Source of the DNA: Maridesulfovibrio sp.
Lineage (GTDB): Bacteria > Desulfobacterota > Desulfovibrionia > Desulfovibrionales > Desulfovibrionaceae
Direction of reading: 5' to 3'
Assembly (NCBI RefSeq): GCF_963676065.1
Contig: NZ_OY780933.1
Coordinates: 3,862,501-3,926,500, forward strand
Length of the DNA: 64,000 nt
A program made the position numbers and the translations under genes. The notes below the pieces were generated by a model, which had not been told where the DNA came from, ran no database searches, and saw only the letters and a program-made list of their open reading frames with translations. Positions 1-11,012 of this stretch are shown here, one piece after another (position 1 is the stretch's first letter; every line of letters begins with the position of its first letter).

Positions 1-17
1 TATTTTAATTCTGACCA

Positions 18-920
18 ATGAGTACTAACATGCCGCAACTGCCGCTTTCACTCCGTACAGCTATATCAACAATTTTATTTTTATTGCTTCCTGCTATTTG
101 CCATGCCGCAAACATACCCAAAATTTCAGTAAGTGCTCCCGAATCAGTAGGGATAGGTCAGCCTTTCCTCGTTCAAATATCATCACCGCAAAAAATTGAA
201 CAACTCCAAGTCAGCTGGAACGGAAAAAACATCACCCCATCCATATCTGTAACCAATGGAACATCAAAGGCAATGGTCCTCCTCGGCTCCAGACTTAGCT
301 CTAAGCCTGAGGACATAAAGCTTGGGATTCACACAACCATACTGGGGACTAAGCATGAATTTCAAAAAACAATTCATATTATATATCATAAATATCAAGA
401 GGAGAGGCTTTCAATCGCTCCAAGAATGATCACTCCACCTGAGAAAGCAATGAAGCGCATCAAAGCTGAGCGTGAAAAAGCACTCAAAGCCATAAGAACA
501 GTCTCACCCGAACGCATGTGGGAAGCCCCCTTCACTTTACCTGTTAAGGGCAAAAAACTGAGTAGGTTTGGATTATACAGAACCTTCAACGGAGAAATAA
601 AAAGAAGGCACAAGGGCCTTGATTTCCGGGCATGGCTCGGTACTCCAATCAAAGCCATCGCAGCAGGAAAAGTGATTCTGGTAGGTAATTTCTATTACGC
701 GGGTAATTGTGTATTTATAGACCATGGCAACGGGGTTGTTTCCAACTCCATCCATATGTCAAAGGTACTAGTTAAAGAAGGGGACCAAATAAAACAGGGC
801 CAGAGAATCGGACTTTCCGGTGCTACAGGCCGAGCCACAGGAGCGCATCTGCATTTAAGTGTTTACGTACAGGGAGTATCGATTGACCCTGCTCCTCTAT
901 TTAAATTGGGCAACACCTAA
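18..920 (+). CDS. M23-family metallopeptidase, exported
   Basis: Probable periplasmic peptidoglycan endopeptidase or a LytM-like relative. A signal peptide covers about residues 1-30 (hydrophobic run, then Ala-Cys-His-Ala before the likely cleavage). The middle (35-125) looks beta-rich, and a charged helical stretch lies at 140-165. The C-terminal M23 domain (about 170-295) keeps the zinc ligands His198 and Asp202 (H-x3-D) and the His277-Leu-His279 pair, so it should be active. The start is uncertain: no good ribosome site precedes position 18, and an in-frame ATG at 30 would also leave a signal peptide. It stands alone upstream of katG, and its own promoter is outside the window. Family assignment is firm; the substrate is inferred. 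Confidence 0.88.
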   Translation: MSTNMPQLPLSLRTAISTILFLLLPAICHAANIPKISVSAPESVGIGQPFLVQISSPQKIEQLQVSWNGKNITPSISVTNGTSKAMVLLGSRLSSKPEDIKLGIHTTILGTKHEFQKTIHIIYHKYQEERLSIAPRMITPPEKAMKRIKAEREKALKAIRTVSPERMWEAPFTLPVKGKKLSRFGLYRTFNGEIKRRHKGLDFRAWLGTPIKAIAAGKVILVGNFYYAGNCVFIDHGNGVVSNSIHMSKVLVKEGDQIKQGQRIGLSGATGRATGAHLHLSVYVQGVSIDPAPLFKLGNT

Positions 921-1071
921 AAAGCATTAAAAAGCCTAGCTCTAACGGCCATTCTTTTTTGTTTAACCACTCAAAATATATCGTTAGAGACATAATTCAA
1001 TCTGCGCTCAAAATAGCGAAATAAAATCTCTCGTGACTTAACCAGCGAATAAGTGATATTGTGGGCCACAG

Positions 1072-3321
<2,250 letters not shown>

Positions 3322-3339
3322 ACTTCAAAAAACATAAAA

Positions 3340-3376
3340 AAAGCGGCGTTTCATCATTTTGAAACGCCGCTTTCAT
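3340..3376 (+). terminator. Intrinsic terminator after katG
   Basis: A 12-bp perfect stem (AAGCGGCGTTTC at 3341-3352 with GAAACGCCGCTT at 3361-3372) is followed by a short T-rich tract. Confidence 0.85.
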
Positions 3377-3508
3377 TTCAATCCTCAATAATACCCTATT
3401 TTCATTATTTTCCCTTTCCCCTTGTCCAGCGTGAAAAATTAAACTACTTAATGGGTGGTTTATTTGTTATTAATTAATGAACGTCAGGCAGGAAAACAAC
3501 TCCATGCC

Positions 3509-4273
3509 ATGAAAATATTTTCCTTAAAAAACAGTTTAACCGTGAATAAAATCGTGAGCTTACTTAGAACATTATTTTTCTATATCGTTTTTTTCCCGGC
3601 CACTATTTTCTTTTCCCTCGTGGCCGTCATCGGACGCAATCAGGCCTCAAGCCACTGGTGTGAACGCAATTGGGGGCGCGTAGTTGTATGGCTCTGTGCC
3701 AGCACAGATAGGGTCGACCTTAGCGCTTTGGATGAAAACCAGACCTATGTGTTTATGGTTAACCATCAGAGCTTTTACGACATCCCGCTGCTGTTCAAGC
3801 ATCTTGCTCCATGGAAATTCAAATTCGTAGCTAAAAAACAGCTTTTCGATTTTCCAGTCTTCGGACACGCCATGACTGCCGCAAAACATATTTCCATTGA
3901 CAGAGAAAACCGCAGACAGGCAATGCGTGATATCCAGAACGCAATCGATACAGCTGATAACGGCAACTCTCCGCTTATATTCCCGGAAGGAACCCGTAAC
4001 CCCGCTCCGGAAAAAGACGGCCTCATGGAATTTAAAACCGGCGGAATGGTACTGGCTATCAAATGCCAGAAACCTATCGCTCCGGTAGTCATGTATGGAG
4101 TAAACAAAGTCTGCAGAAAACACAGCCTGTGGATGAATCCCTTTCAGGAAATAAAAATCAAGGCCCTGCCGCCCATAGATATTTCCGGCTACAAAGTACG
4201 CGACCGCAACAAACTCAAGGAACAACTTGCAGAAGTTATGGGCGCAGCATATGCGGAGCTAAAAGATGAGTGA
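3509..4273 (+). CDS. plsC: 1-acyl-sn-glycerol-3-phosphate acyltransferase (PlsC family)
   Basis: Membrane enzyme that acylates lysophosphatidic acid to phosphatidic acid in phospholipid synthesis. One or two hydrophobic segments lie at about residues 14-42. The acyltransferase signature NHQSFYD has catalytic His86 and Asp91, and the substrate-binding FPEGTR motif is at 158-163. I chose ATG 3509 (254 residues) because an AGGAAA-like site precedes it. The reading frame is open from a GTG at 3455, which would add 18 residues. The 3' end overlaps the RNase J gene by 8 bases, so the two are probably translationally coupled. The exact acyl acceptor is inferred from the family. Confidence 0.88.
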   Translation: MKIFSLKNSLTVNKIVSLLRTLFFYIVFFPATIFFSLVAVIGRNQASSHWCERNWGRVVVWLCASTDRVDLSALDENQTYVFMVNHQSFYDIPLLFKHLAPWKFKFVAKKQLFDFPVFGHAMTAAKHISIDRENRRQAMRDIQNAIDTADNGNSPLIFPEGTRNPAPEKDGLMEFKTGGMVLAIKCQKPIAPVVMYGVNKVCRKHSLWMNPFQEIKIKALPPIDISGYKVRDRNKLKEQLAEVMGAAYAELKDE

Positions 4274-5969
4274 TCCCCAGCTTACAGTCTGTCCGCTGGG
4301 CGGATTGGGTGAAATCGGCCTGAACTGCATGATGCTCAGTACAGAGCAGACCTCGGTGGTTATCGACTGCGGGCTGATCTTCCCTGACGACGCGCTTTTT
4401 GGAGTGGACATAGCCATCCCGCGCTTCGACCATATTCTCACTAAAAAAGATATCCTCAAAGGGATAGTACTTACCCACGGACATGAGGATCATATCGGGG
4501 CTTTGCCATGGCTGCTCCCTTATATTGATGTTCCGGTATACGGTTCCAGATTTACTCTCGGACTGGTTGAAAACAAACTGCGTGAGCACAATCTCGAAAA
4601 CTATGTGGACCTGCGTGAAGTAAAACCCCATGACCGCGTGAAACTGGGCGACATGACTTTCAATTTCTTCCCGGTCTGCCACTCCATAATCGAAGGATAC
4701 GCGCTGGGTATAGAAACCCCCGTAGGCCGAGTGGTCCACACCGGCGATTTCAAAATCGATCGCAATCCGCTGGACGGACATGCCACCGACCTTGAAGCAA
4801 TCAGCAAATTTTCAGAGCCGGGTGTGACCCTGCTCTTCTCTGATTCCACCAACGTGGAACAGGAAGGACACGCCCTCACCGAAAGGGAAATCAAAAGTTC
4901 CATGCGTGATCTTTTCGAGGAAGCGGAAGGACGCATTCTGGTTACCCTCTTCTCCAGTCATATCCAGCGCATGCAGGAAATCTTCGACCTTGCCGGAGAA
5001 ACAGGACGAAAAGTCGGAGTCAGCGGAAAATCACTTGCCCGCAACATCGATCTTGCCCGCGATCTTGGAAAACTATGCTTTCCGGGCGGAACACTTATCG
5101 ATCTGGAAGACCTTCCCGACTACTGTGACGAAGAAATTGTCCTCTTAGTCACAGGATCGCAAGGCGAAGCACTGGCCTCACTCTCACGCCTTTCAACCGG
5201 AGACCATCGCCAGCTTTCCATTAAGGAAGGCGACCTCGTACTCATGTCTTCACGCTTTATACCAGGCAACACCAAGGCCATCACCAGAGTTATAAACCGA
5301 CTCTATAAACTCGGCGCGGAAGTCCTTTACGAAAAGGTTCAGGGCATCCATGCCTCCGGCCACGCCCACCGTGAAGAACTGCGAACCATGCTCGAAACCG
5401 TAAGGCCCAAATATTTCATTCCCGTGCACGGGGAATACCGCCATTTAATCAAACATTCCCGTCTTGCCGTCGAAACCGGCATCGCTCCGGAACGGGCTTT
5501 GGTTATCGAAGACGGTGAACCGGTAACGTTCCTGCTGCATGGAATACGCTTCGAGGAAAATGTCCCCGTTCGCTGCACTCTTGTAGACGGCAAGGGCGTT
5601 GGCGATGTAGGCCAGACGGTCCTTAAAGAGCGGCAATTACTGGCCGGTGAAGGTTTAGTTATCGTCGCACTGGTGGTGGACGTCAACACAGGTGAGATCC
5701 TCAAGGGACCTGAAGTTATCTCCAAGGGTTTTGTTTTTGAACAGCAATATTCACACCTGCTGGAAGATGCAAAATGCATTGTCCTTGATGTTTTTGAAAA
5801 TATTCCCCCCGGACATACAAACAAACTCAAGGAGCGCATCCGCTCTGCCCTGCGACGTTTTTTCCGTAAGGTGCTTGGTCGCGACCCCGTGGTTATTCCG
5901 CTGGTTATATCCCTGACCGGAGACGAAGAAAAAGACATTGACGCCAAATGCGACAAATGCATCCTCTAA
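4266..5969 (+). CDS. rnj: Ribonuclease J
   Basis: Metallo-beta-lactamase/beta-CASP ribonuclease that processes and degrades mRNA and rRNA with 5'-to-3' exonuclease and endonuclease activity. The zinc motif HGHEDH is at residues 71-76. A later beta-CASP core and an SGHA motif near residue 363 follow, and the C-terminal part matches the RNase J length class (567 residues; usual 550-560). It overlaps the preceding acyltransferase by 8 bases, so it is probably expressed with it. RNase J is best known from Gram-positives but is common in deltaproteobacteria. A ribosome site lies inside the end of plsC (GCGGAG). Confidence 0.93.
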   Translation: MSDPQLTVCPLGGLGEIGLNCMMLSTEQTSVVIDCGLIFPDDALFGVDIAIPRFDHILTKKDILKGIVLTHGHEDHIGALPWLLPYIDVPVYGSRFTLGLVENKLREHNLENYVDLREVKPHDRVKLGDMTFNFFPVCHSIIEGYALGIETPVGRVVHTGDFKIDRNPLDGHATDLEAISKFSEPGVTLLFSDSTNVEQEGHALTEREIKSSMRDLFEEAEGRILVTLFSSHIQRMQEIFDLAGETGRKVGVSGKSLARNIDLARDLGKLCFPGGTLIDLEDLPDYCDEEIVLLVTGSQGEALASLSRLSTGDHRQLSIKEGDLVLMSSRFIPGNTKAITRVINRLYKLGAEVLYEKVQGIHASGHAHREELRTMLETVRPKYFIPVHGEYRHLIKHSRLAVETGIAPERALVIEDGEPVTFLLHGIRFEENVPVRCTLVDGKGVGDVGQTVLKERQLLAGEGLVIVALVVDVNTGEILKGPEVISKGFVFEQQYSHLLEDAKCIVLDVFENIPPGHTNKLKERIRSALRRFFRKVLGRDPVVIPLVISLTGDEEKDIDAKCDKCIL

Positions 5970-6048
5970 TAAAAGTAGTGCGCAGTTTTATGATTGACCA
6001 TTTTATGTTAGTCTGAGCTGCGCAACCAACTTTGAACCTGGAGAATAG

Positions 6049-6816
6049 ATGAAAGTATACAGAATAAGGCACGGCGAAAAAATATTCTACGCCACCCTGG
6101 AGGATGGTTATTTCCAAAACCTCGCAACAGGACAGCCCGCATCTGTTCCTATTCCAGTTTCAGAATGCACACTGCTGCCGGTTGTTGTCCCATCTAAAAT
6201 CATCTGTGTAGGACTCAACTATAAAGCCCATGCGGCTGAGCTGGGAATGCCCATCCCAGACGATCCGATGATTTTCTTGAAACCGCCCTCTTCCGTGGTG
6301 GGGGATAACGATGCCATACTTCTTCCTTCTGCTTCGAAGCAGGTCGATTTTGAAGGAGAACTGGCAATAATCATGGGCCAAACCAGCAAAAATGTCATGG
6401 AGCAAGATGTCGGACCGAAAATTTTCGGGTACACCTGCGCCAACGATGTGACCGCACGCGATTTTCAGAGGATCGATACTCTTTTCACCAGAGCCAAGGG
6501 CTTTGATACCTTTGCTCCTATCGGCCCCTGTATTGAAACGGATATAGAGGTAGGCGGACTGGGTATCCGTACTATAGTTAATGATAAGGTCCGGCAGGAA
6601 GGCAACATCTCTGACATGCAGTACAGCCCGGCGGAACTGGTCAGCTACATCTCGCACATCATGACTCTCAATCCCGGTGACGTAATCCTGACCGGTACCC
6701 CACCGGGGATAGGCACCCTGAGCCCCGGCGACAGGGTCGAAGTAGAGATTGAAGGGATAGGCAAACTCAGTAATCCCGTTGTTGACGAGGATTCGCTGAA
6801 AACGCCCGTTCAGTAA
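6049..6816 (+). CDS. Fumarylacetoacetate hydrolase family protein
   Basis: Probably a cytosolic metal-dependent C-C hydrolase or decarboxylase of the FAH superfamily (acylpyruvase, oxaloacetate decarboxylase or hydroxyheptadienedioate isomerase type). The FAH domain fills residues about 50-250. It includes the GLNYKAHAAE start motif, the FEGELA metal-binding Glu pair and the CANDVTARD segment with its metal-binding Asp. At 255 residues it fits the short single-domain class. A GGAG site precedes the ATG. It sits alone between RNase J and rpsB, so context does not fix the substrate. The family is certain, the reaction is not. Confidence 0.88.
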   Translation: MKVYRIRHGEKIFYATLEDGYFQNLATGQPASVPIPVSECTLLPVVVPSKIICVGLNYKAHAAELGMPIPDDPMIFLKPPSSVVGDNDAILLPSASKQVDFEGELAIIMGQTSKNVMEQDVGPKIFGYTCANDVTARDFQRIDTLFTRAKGFDTFAPIGPCIETDIEVGGLGIRTIVNDKVRQEGNISDMQYSPAELVSYISHIMTLNPGDVILTGTPPGIGTLSPGDRVEVEIEGIGKLSNPVVDEDSLKTPVQ

Positions 6817-6832
6817 ATATTTTCAAAAAAAC

Positions 6833-6962
6833 ACGCACCAAAGCTTGATTTCGGTCAGAATATCCCGTAATGGTGCGTAGCCAAATCACACATTCCGGCC
6901 TCAATATGGGTGCCTGCAGCTGTTGCAGGTTCATTAACGCCGGGATGGAGGAAAAACCCAGG
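6833..6962 (+). promoter_or_regulatory. Structured leader upstream of rpsB
   Basis: The 154-base gap before rpsB holds two inverted repeats. ACGCACCA (6833-6840) pairs with TGGTGCGT (6871-6878) across 30 bases, and CCTGCA (6913-6918) pairs with TGCAGG (6924-6929). A good AGGAGG site follows before the ATG. Ribosomal protein S2 represses its own mRNA through a leader in several bacteria, so a similar role is possible here. The first repeat could instead be a terminator-like element for the upstream gene. Confidence 0.35.
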
Positions 6963-6970
6963 AGGAAATT

Positions 6971-7750
6971 ATGGCATACGTAACTATGAAACAGATGCTG
7001 GAGACCGGCGTTCACTTCGGTCACCAGACCCGCAGATGGAATCCCAAAATGCGCCCCTACATTTTCGGTGCACGTAACGGCATTCACATTATGGACCTGC
7101 AGCAGACAGTTAAGCTTTTCCGTAAAGCTCACGACTTCATCGCTGACAGCGTTGCAAAAGGCGGTAAAGTTCTTTTCATCGGTACCAAACGTCAGGCTCA
7201 GGAAGCAATCGCTGCTGAAGCAAGCCGTGCAGGCATGTTCCACGTGACTCACCGCTGGATGGGCGGAACTCTTACCAACTTCCAGACCATCAAAAAAAGC
7301 ATCGATCGCCTTAAAAAGCTCGAAGAAATGTTTGAAGACGGTTCCATCAAACGTTTCCCCAAAAAGGAAATCGTAATGATGGGTCGTGAGGTTAAAAAAC
7401 TTAACCTCGCACTCGGCGGCATCAAAGACCTCAACGGTGCACCCGCTGTAGCTTTCGTAATCGATCCCAAACGCGAACAGATCGCAATTCAGGAATGCCG
7501 CAAACTCGGTATCCCCGTTGTTGCTGTTGTAGACTCCAACTGCGATCCCGATATGGTTGATTACCTCATCCCCGGCAACGATGACGCTATCCGCGCCATT
7601 AAGCTTTTCGCTTCCCACATGGCTGATGCCTGCCTCGAAGGCGCAGCACGCCGCAAGGAAGACAAAGCTATGGAAGCTGAAGAAACCAAAGCTGCTGAGA
7701 AAGCTGTAGAAACTGAAAAAGCTGAAGAAACTCCTCAGGAGGCAAAATAA
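6971..7750 (+). CDS. rpsB: 30S ribosomal protein S2
   Basis: Small-subunit ribosomal protein near the platform-head junction, needed for S1 binding. The sequence is a full-length S2. It has the N-terminal [19 protein letters not shown] segment, the [16 protein letters not shown] and WMGGTLTNF motifs, and the [20 protein letters not shown] signature near residues 195-215. The last 35 residues form an acidic Ala/Glu/Lys-rich tail, common in this lineage. An AGGAGG ribosome site lies just upstream. It is cotranscribed with tsf, 2 bases downstream. Confidence 0.98.
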   Translation: MAYVTMKQMLETGVHFGHQTRRWNPKMRPYIFGARNGIHIMDLQQTVKLFRKAHDFIADSVAKGGKVLFIGTKRQAQEAIAAEASRAGMFHVTHRWMGGTLTNFQTIKKSIDRLKKLEEMFEDGSIKRFPKKEIVMMGREVKKLNLALGGIKDLNGAPAVAFVIDPKREQIAIQECRKLGIPVVAVVDSNCDPDMVDYLIPGNDDAIRAIKLFASHMADACLEGAARRKEDKAMEAEETKAAEKAVETEKAEETPQEAK

Positions 7751-7752
7751 TC

Positions 7753-8373
<621 letters not shown>

Positions 8374-8384
8374 GACTTCATTAA

Positions 8385-8409
8385 ACGGGCCGCAAGGCCC
8401 GTTTTTTTT
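8385..8409 (+). terminator. Intrinsic terminator of rpsB-tsf
   Basis: Stem ACGGGCC/GGCCCGT with a GCAA tetraloop, followed by seven Ts. Confidence 0.93.
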
Positions 8410-8789
8410 GTCCTTTTTTTAACAAGCTGAATAAACACAGCCAAGGACGAATTTGAAAAGCAGACAATTTGCTCATCATAGCGCCGGAAAGCCGCGGAAA
8501 CGAACTGCCCTGTTTAAATCATGGGAAGTTCAGCGGTGAATATTTTTTTAAGCTCAAATCAATACGGAACATGTCCGTATGGGTTTGGGCTTTTTAAAGG
8601 AGCAATTTCTGCCTGAGGGATTACCTGAAACACAATTTTCCGATACAATCGGTCAGTTCCCTGAAAACAGAAACATACTTTTATACAGCCGGAAACTGGG
8701 GGGAAACACCCTCCCGCGCCAGATAAATTTACTTCCGGCCTCAAATATAATCATAACCGGATAAGATCCGCGGAAAAACGGGAGAAACT
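8410..8789. other. 380-base gene-free gap before pyrH
   Basis: After the tsf terminator no convincing gene is seen to the pyrH start. A 61-codon frame at 8579-8764 lacks a ribosome site and similarity. The gap holds the long hairpin described at 8550-8595 and a GC-rich patch near 8690-8720. The pyrH promoter must lie here, but I cannot place it confidently. Confidence 0.5.
8550..8595 (+). promoter_or_regulatory. Long hairpin in the pyrH leader region
   Basis: Nested stem: ATACGGA (8562-8568) pairs with TCCGTAT (8574-8580) around ACATG. It is extended outward by 11 more pairs (8550-8560 with 8582-8592, three of them G-U), giving about 18 pairs in all with one mismatch. A short T run follows (8591-8595). 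It could be a terminator backing up the tsf terminator or an attenuator in the pyrH transcript. The G-U pairs mean the fold is stronger on the + strand RNA. Confidence 0.55.
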
Positions 8790-9509
8790 ATGGACAAATT
8801 GCGCTATTCACGGGTAATGATCAAACTCAGCGGTGAGGCACTGGCCGGAGACCAACAGTTCGGTATCAAACCTTCGGCAATCAGCCAGTTTGCAGGCGAG
8901 ATTGCAGAGGTTGCGAAGAAAGGACTCCAGATAGCTCTGGTCATCGGCGGCGGTAATATTTTCCGCGGCATGTCTGACTCGGCAAAGGGCATGGATCGCG
9001 CTTCCGCGGATTATATGGGAATGCTGGCTACAATCATGAACGCACTTGCCGTTCAGGATGCGCTTGAAAAACTCGGATGTGACACAAGGGTTATGTCCGC
9101 TATCCCCATGCAGGCCGTAGCAGAGCCTTACATTCGCCGCAGAGCCGTGCGTCACCTTGAAAAAGGCAGAGTCGTAATCTGCGCTGCCGGTACCGGTAAC
9201 CCCTATTTCACTACCGACACCGCAGCAGCGCTTAGAGCTATGGAACTCAAAACCGAGGCCATCATCAAGGCGACTAAAGTTGACGGTGTTTACGACAAAG
9301 ACCCGATGAAGTACGATGATGCAGTTAAATTTGAATCTATCACCTACCTTGAAACTCTGGAAAAGAGACTGGGCGTAATGGACTCCACCGCCACTTCACT
9401 GGCCATGGACAACAACATGCCAATTATTGTTTTCAACCTTTTCGAGAAAGGAAATATCGAACGGGTTGTTAAAGGTGAGAAGATCGGAACAATTGTTCAC
9501 GGAGGATAA
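8790..9509 (+). CDS. pyrH: Uridylate kinase
   Basis: Phosphorylates UMP to UDP in pyrimidine nucleotide synthesis; the bacterial enzyme is a hexamer of the amino-acid-kinase fold. Visible motifs are the N-terminal IKLSGEAL phosphate-binding segment, [10 protein letters not shown], the UMP-site stretch [20 protein letters not shown] and the [17 protein letters not shown] segment. At 239 residues it is full length. A GGGAG site precedes the start. It is followed by frr (2 bases) and then uppS, the conserved translation and envelope order. Confidence 0.97.
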   Translation: MDKLRYSRVMIKLSGEALAGDQQFGIKPSAISQFAGEIAEVAKKGLQIALVIGGGNIFRGMSDSAKGMDRASADYMGMLATIMNALAVQDALEKLGCDTRVMSAIPMQAVAEPYIRRRAVRHLEKGRVVICAAGTGNPYFTTDTAAALRAMELKTEAIIKATKVDGVYDKDPMKYDDAVKFESITYLETLEKRLGVMDSTATSLAMDNNMPIIVFNLFEKGNIERVVKGEKIGTIVHGG

Positions 9510-9511
9510 TA

Positions 9512-10069
9512 ATGATTAAAGAAGTTCTTGCCGACGGCAAAAAAAGAATGGAAGGCGCTCTGACCGCACTGGAAAATGATTTCGCCAAATTGCGCACCGG
9601 TCGCGCTGCCACCTCTCTGGTGGATAATGTCTCCGTTGATTATTACGGAACTCCCACACCGATTAACCAGTTGGCTTCCGTTTCCATACCGGATTCCCGT
9701 ACCATATCCATCCAGCCTTGGGACAAAGGCGCTTTTCCTCTTATTGAAAAAGCCCTGCAGCAGTCTGACCTCGGCTTGAATCCTGTTAACGACGGTATTG
9801 TTCTGCGTATCTCTATTCCTCCCCTTACCGAGGAACGCCGCAAGGATCTGGTAAAGATTGCTAAAAAATATACCGAAGATTCTAAAATCGCTATCCGCAA
9901 TGTTCGTCGTGATATGAACGACACACTGAAGAAGCTGGAAAAAGACAAAGATATCTCCGAAGATGAACAGCGCAAAGCACAGGACGATGTCCAGAAGCTG
10001 ACTGATGACACCGTTAAGAAATGCGATGCAGCATGTGTTGAAAAAGAAAAGGAAATTCTGGAAATTTAA
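9512..10069 (+). CDS. frr: Ribosome-recycling factor
   Basis: Splits the post-termination ribosome together with EF-G. It is full length (185 residues) with the typical RRF sequence. An N-terminal helix contains LRTGRA, the beta domain has [15 protein letters not shown], the [14 protein letters not shown] motif is present, and a long charged C-terminal coiled-coil ends near the terminus. It starts 2 bases after pyrH with a GGAGG site in the pyrH end, so the two genes are cotranscribed. Confidence 0.98.
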   Translation: MIKEVLADGKKRMEGALTALENDFAKLRTGRAATSLVDNVSVDYYGTPTPINQLASVSIPDSRTISIQPWDKGAFPLIEKALQQSDLGLNPVNDGIVLRISIPPLTEERRKDLVKIAKKYTEDSKIAIRNVRRDMNDTLKKLEKDKDISEDEQRKAQDDVQKLTDDTVKKCDAACVEKEKEILEI

Positions 10070-10073
10070 TACA

Positions 10074-10769
10074 ATGATGCCCAGACATATCGCCGTTATT
10101 ATGGACGGTAATGGACGATGGGCCAAATCAAGGGGACTCAAACGAAGCGAAGGCCACAAGGCCGGAACTGAAGCAGCGAAAAATATCGTCACCAGATGCC
10201 GTGAACTCGGTATTGAACACCTGACTCTTTATACCTTTTCCAAAGAGAACTGGGCCAGGCCGAAAGATGAAATCGCAACGCTTTTTGAGCTTCTGCAAAT
10301 CTTCCTAAAAAAAGAATTGTCCAGCCTGCGTGAGCAGGATATACGCCTGAAAATACTTGGGGAACTCTCAGAGTTCCCCTTTGGCGTGAGACAAGTCGTG
10401 GCCCATACCATAAAAAAAACGGAAAACTGCAAATCCATGACCCTTAATCTGGCCCTGAATTATTCCGGGCGGGATGAGCTTGTCAGGGCATGCAGGAAAA
10501 TGATTTCCGAAGGAATCAGCAAAGATAAAATTACCGAGAATTCACTGTCCGACTATTTGTACACGGCCGGACAGCCAGATCCGGACCTGATTATCCGCAC
10601 CAGCGGAGAGCAGCGACTTTCCAACTACCTGCTCTATCAGGCCGCTTACTCGGAACTATACTTCACCGATGTCTATTGGCCGGACTTTACTCCCGAAGAA
10701 CTGGACAAGGCCCTGGACGACTTTGCCGGACGACAGCGCCGCTTTGGAAAGACCGGTGAACAAATTTAA
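10074..10769 (+). CDS. uppS: Isoprenyl transferase (undecaprenyl diphosphate synthase)
   Basis: Condenses farnesyl diphosphate with isopentenyl diphosphate units to make the C55 carrier lipid for peptidoglycan and other cell-surface polymers. The signature HIAVIMDGNGRWAKSRG starts at residue 5, with catalytic Asp11. SEGHKAG, TLYTFSKENW and the C-terminal RTSGEQRLSNYLLYQ and ELYFTDVYWPDF motifs are intact. The start at ATG 10074 (231 residues; a second ATG follows at once) is preferred over an upstream in-frame ATG at 10005 that lies inside frr. A terminator follows, so cdsA, often the next gene in other genomes, is not in this transcript. Confidence 0.96.
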   Translation: MMPRHIAVIMDGNGRWAKSRGLKRSEGHKAGTEAAKNIVTRCRELGIEHLTLYTFSKENWARPKDEIATLFELLQIFLKKELSSLREQDIRLKILGELSEFPFGVRQVVAHTIKKTENCKSMTLNLALNYSGRDELVRACRKMISEGISKDKITENSLSDYLYTAGQPDPDLIIRTSGEQRLSNYLLYQAAYSELYFTDVYWPDFTPEELDKALDDFAGRQRRFGKTGEQI

Positions 10770-10792
10770 ATTTGCTTAACCGTAATGTATAA

Positions 10793-10830
10793 AATCCCAT
10801 GGAGATTATCTCCATGGGATTTTCTTTTTT
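10793..10830 (+). terminator. Intrinsic terminator of pyrH-frr-uppS
   Basis: Perfect stem AATCCCATGGAGA/TCTCCATGGGATT with a TTA loop, followed by a T-rich tract. Confidence 0.92.
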
Positions 10831-10887
10831 GGAGCCGTTAATTAGGACATTCATCCGCATATTACTCTCAATTCAATATATTTTTTA

Positions 10888-10917
10888 TCGACAAAATCAA
10901 GTAAACTACTTTATTCT
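10888..10917 (+). promoter_or_regulatory. Possible sigma-70 promoter for the exported-protein cluster
   Basis: TCGACA, 18 bases, then TATTCT in very AT-rich DNA about 95 bases before the first gene. A 12-bp palindrome, TTCTAATTAGAA (10914-10925), overlaps the -10. The match is modest. Confidence 0.3.
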
Positions 10918-11012
10918 AATTAGAAAATATGCCATAAATCTAACTTTCAAATCTTTTAAATGTTTCAAATCAGATCAAGCGGCTCTTATACATGAATACA
11001 GGGAGGTGTTTC

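Noticed and set aside
3647-4225. 192-codon minus-strand frame opposite plsC
   Set aside because: Antisense to a clear PlsC with intact motifs; composition is that of a shadow frame.
6767-7618. 283-codon minus-strand frame opposite rpsB
   Set aside because: Long, but entirely antisense to rpsB and rich in Cys, Phe and Val as expected from a reversed highly expressed gene.
8410-8550. Possible riboswitch between tsf and pyrH
   Set aside because: I compared it by eye with c-di-GMP, TPP, ZTP and preQ1 consensus features and found no convincing match.
9497-10192. 231-codon minus-strand frame across frr and uppS
   Set aside because: Spans two conserved genes antisense; no start context.
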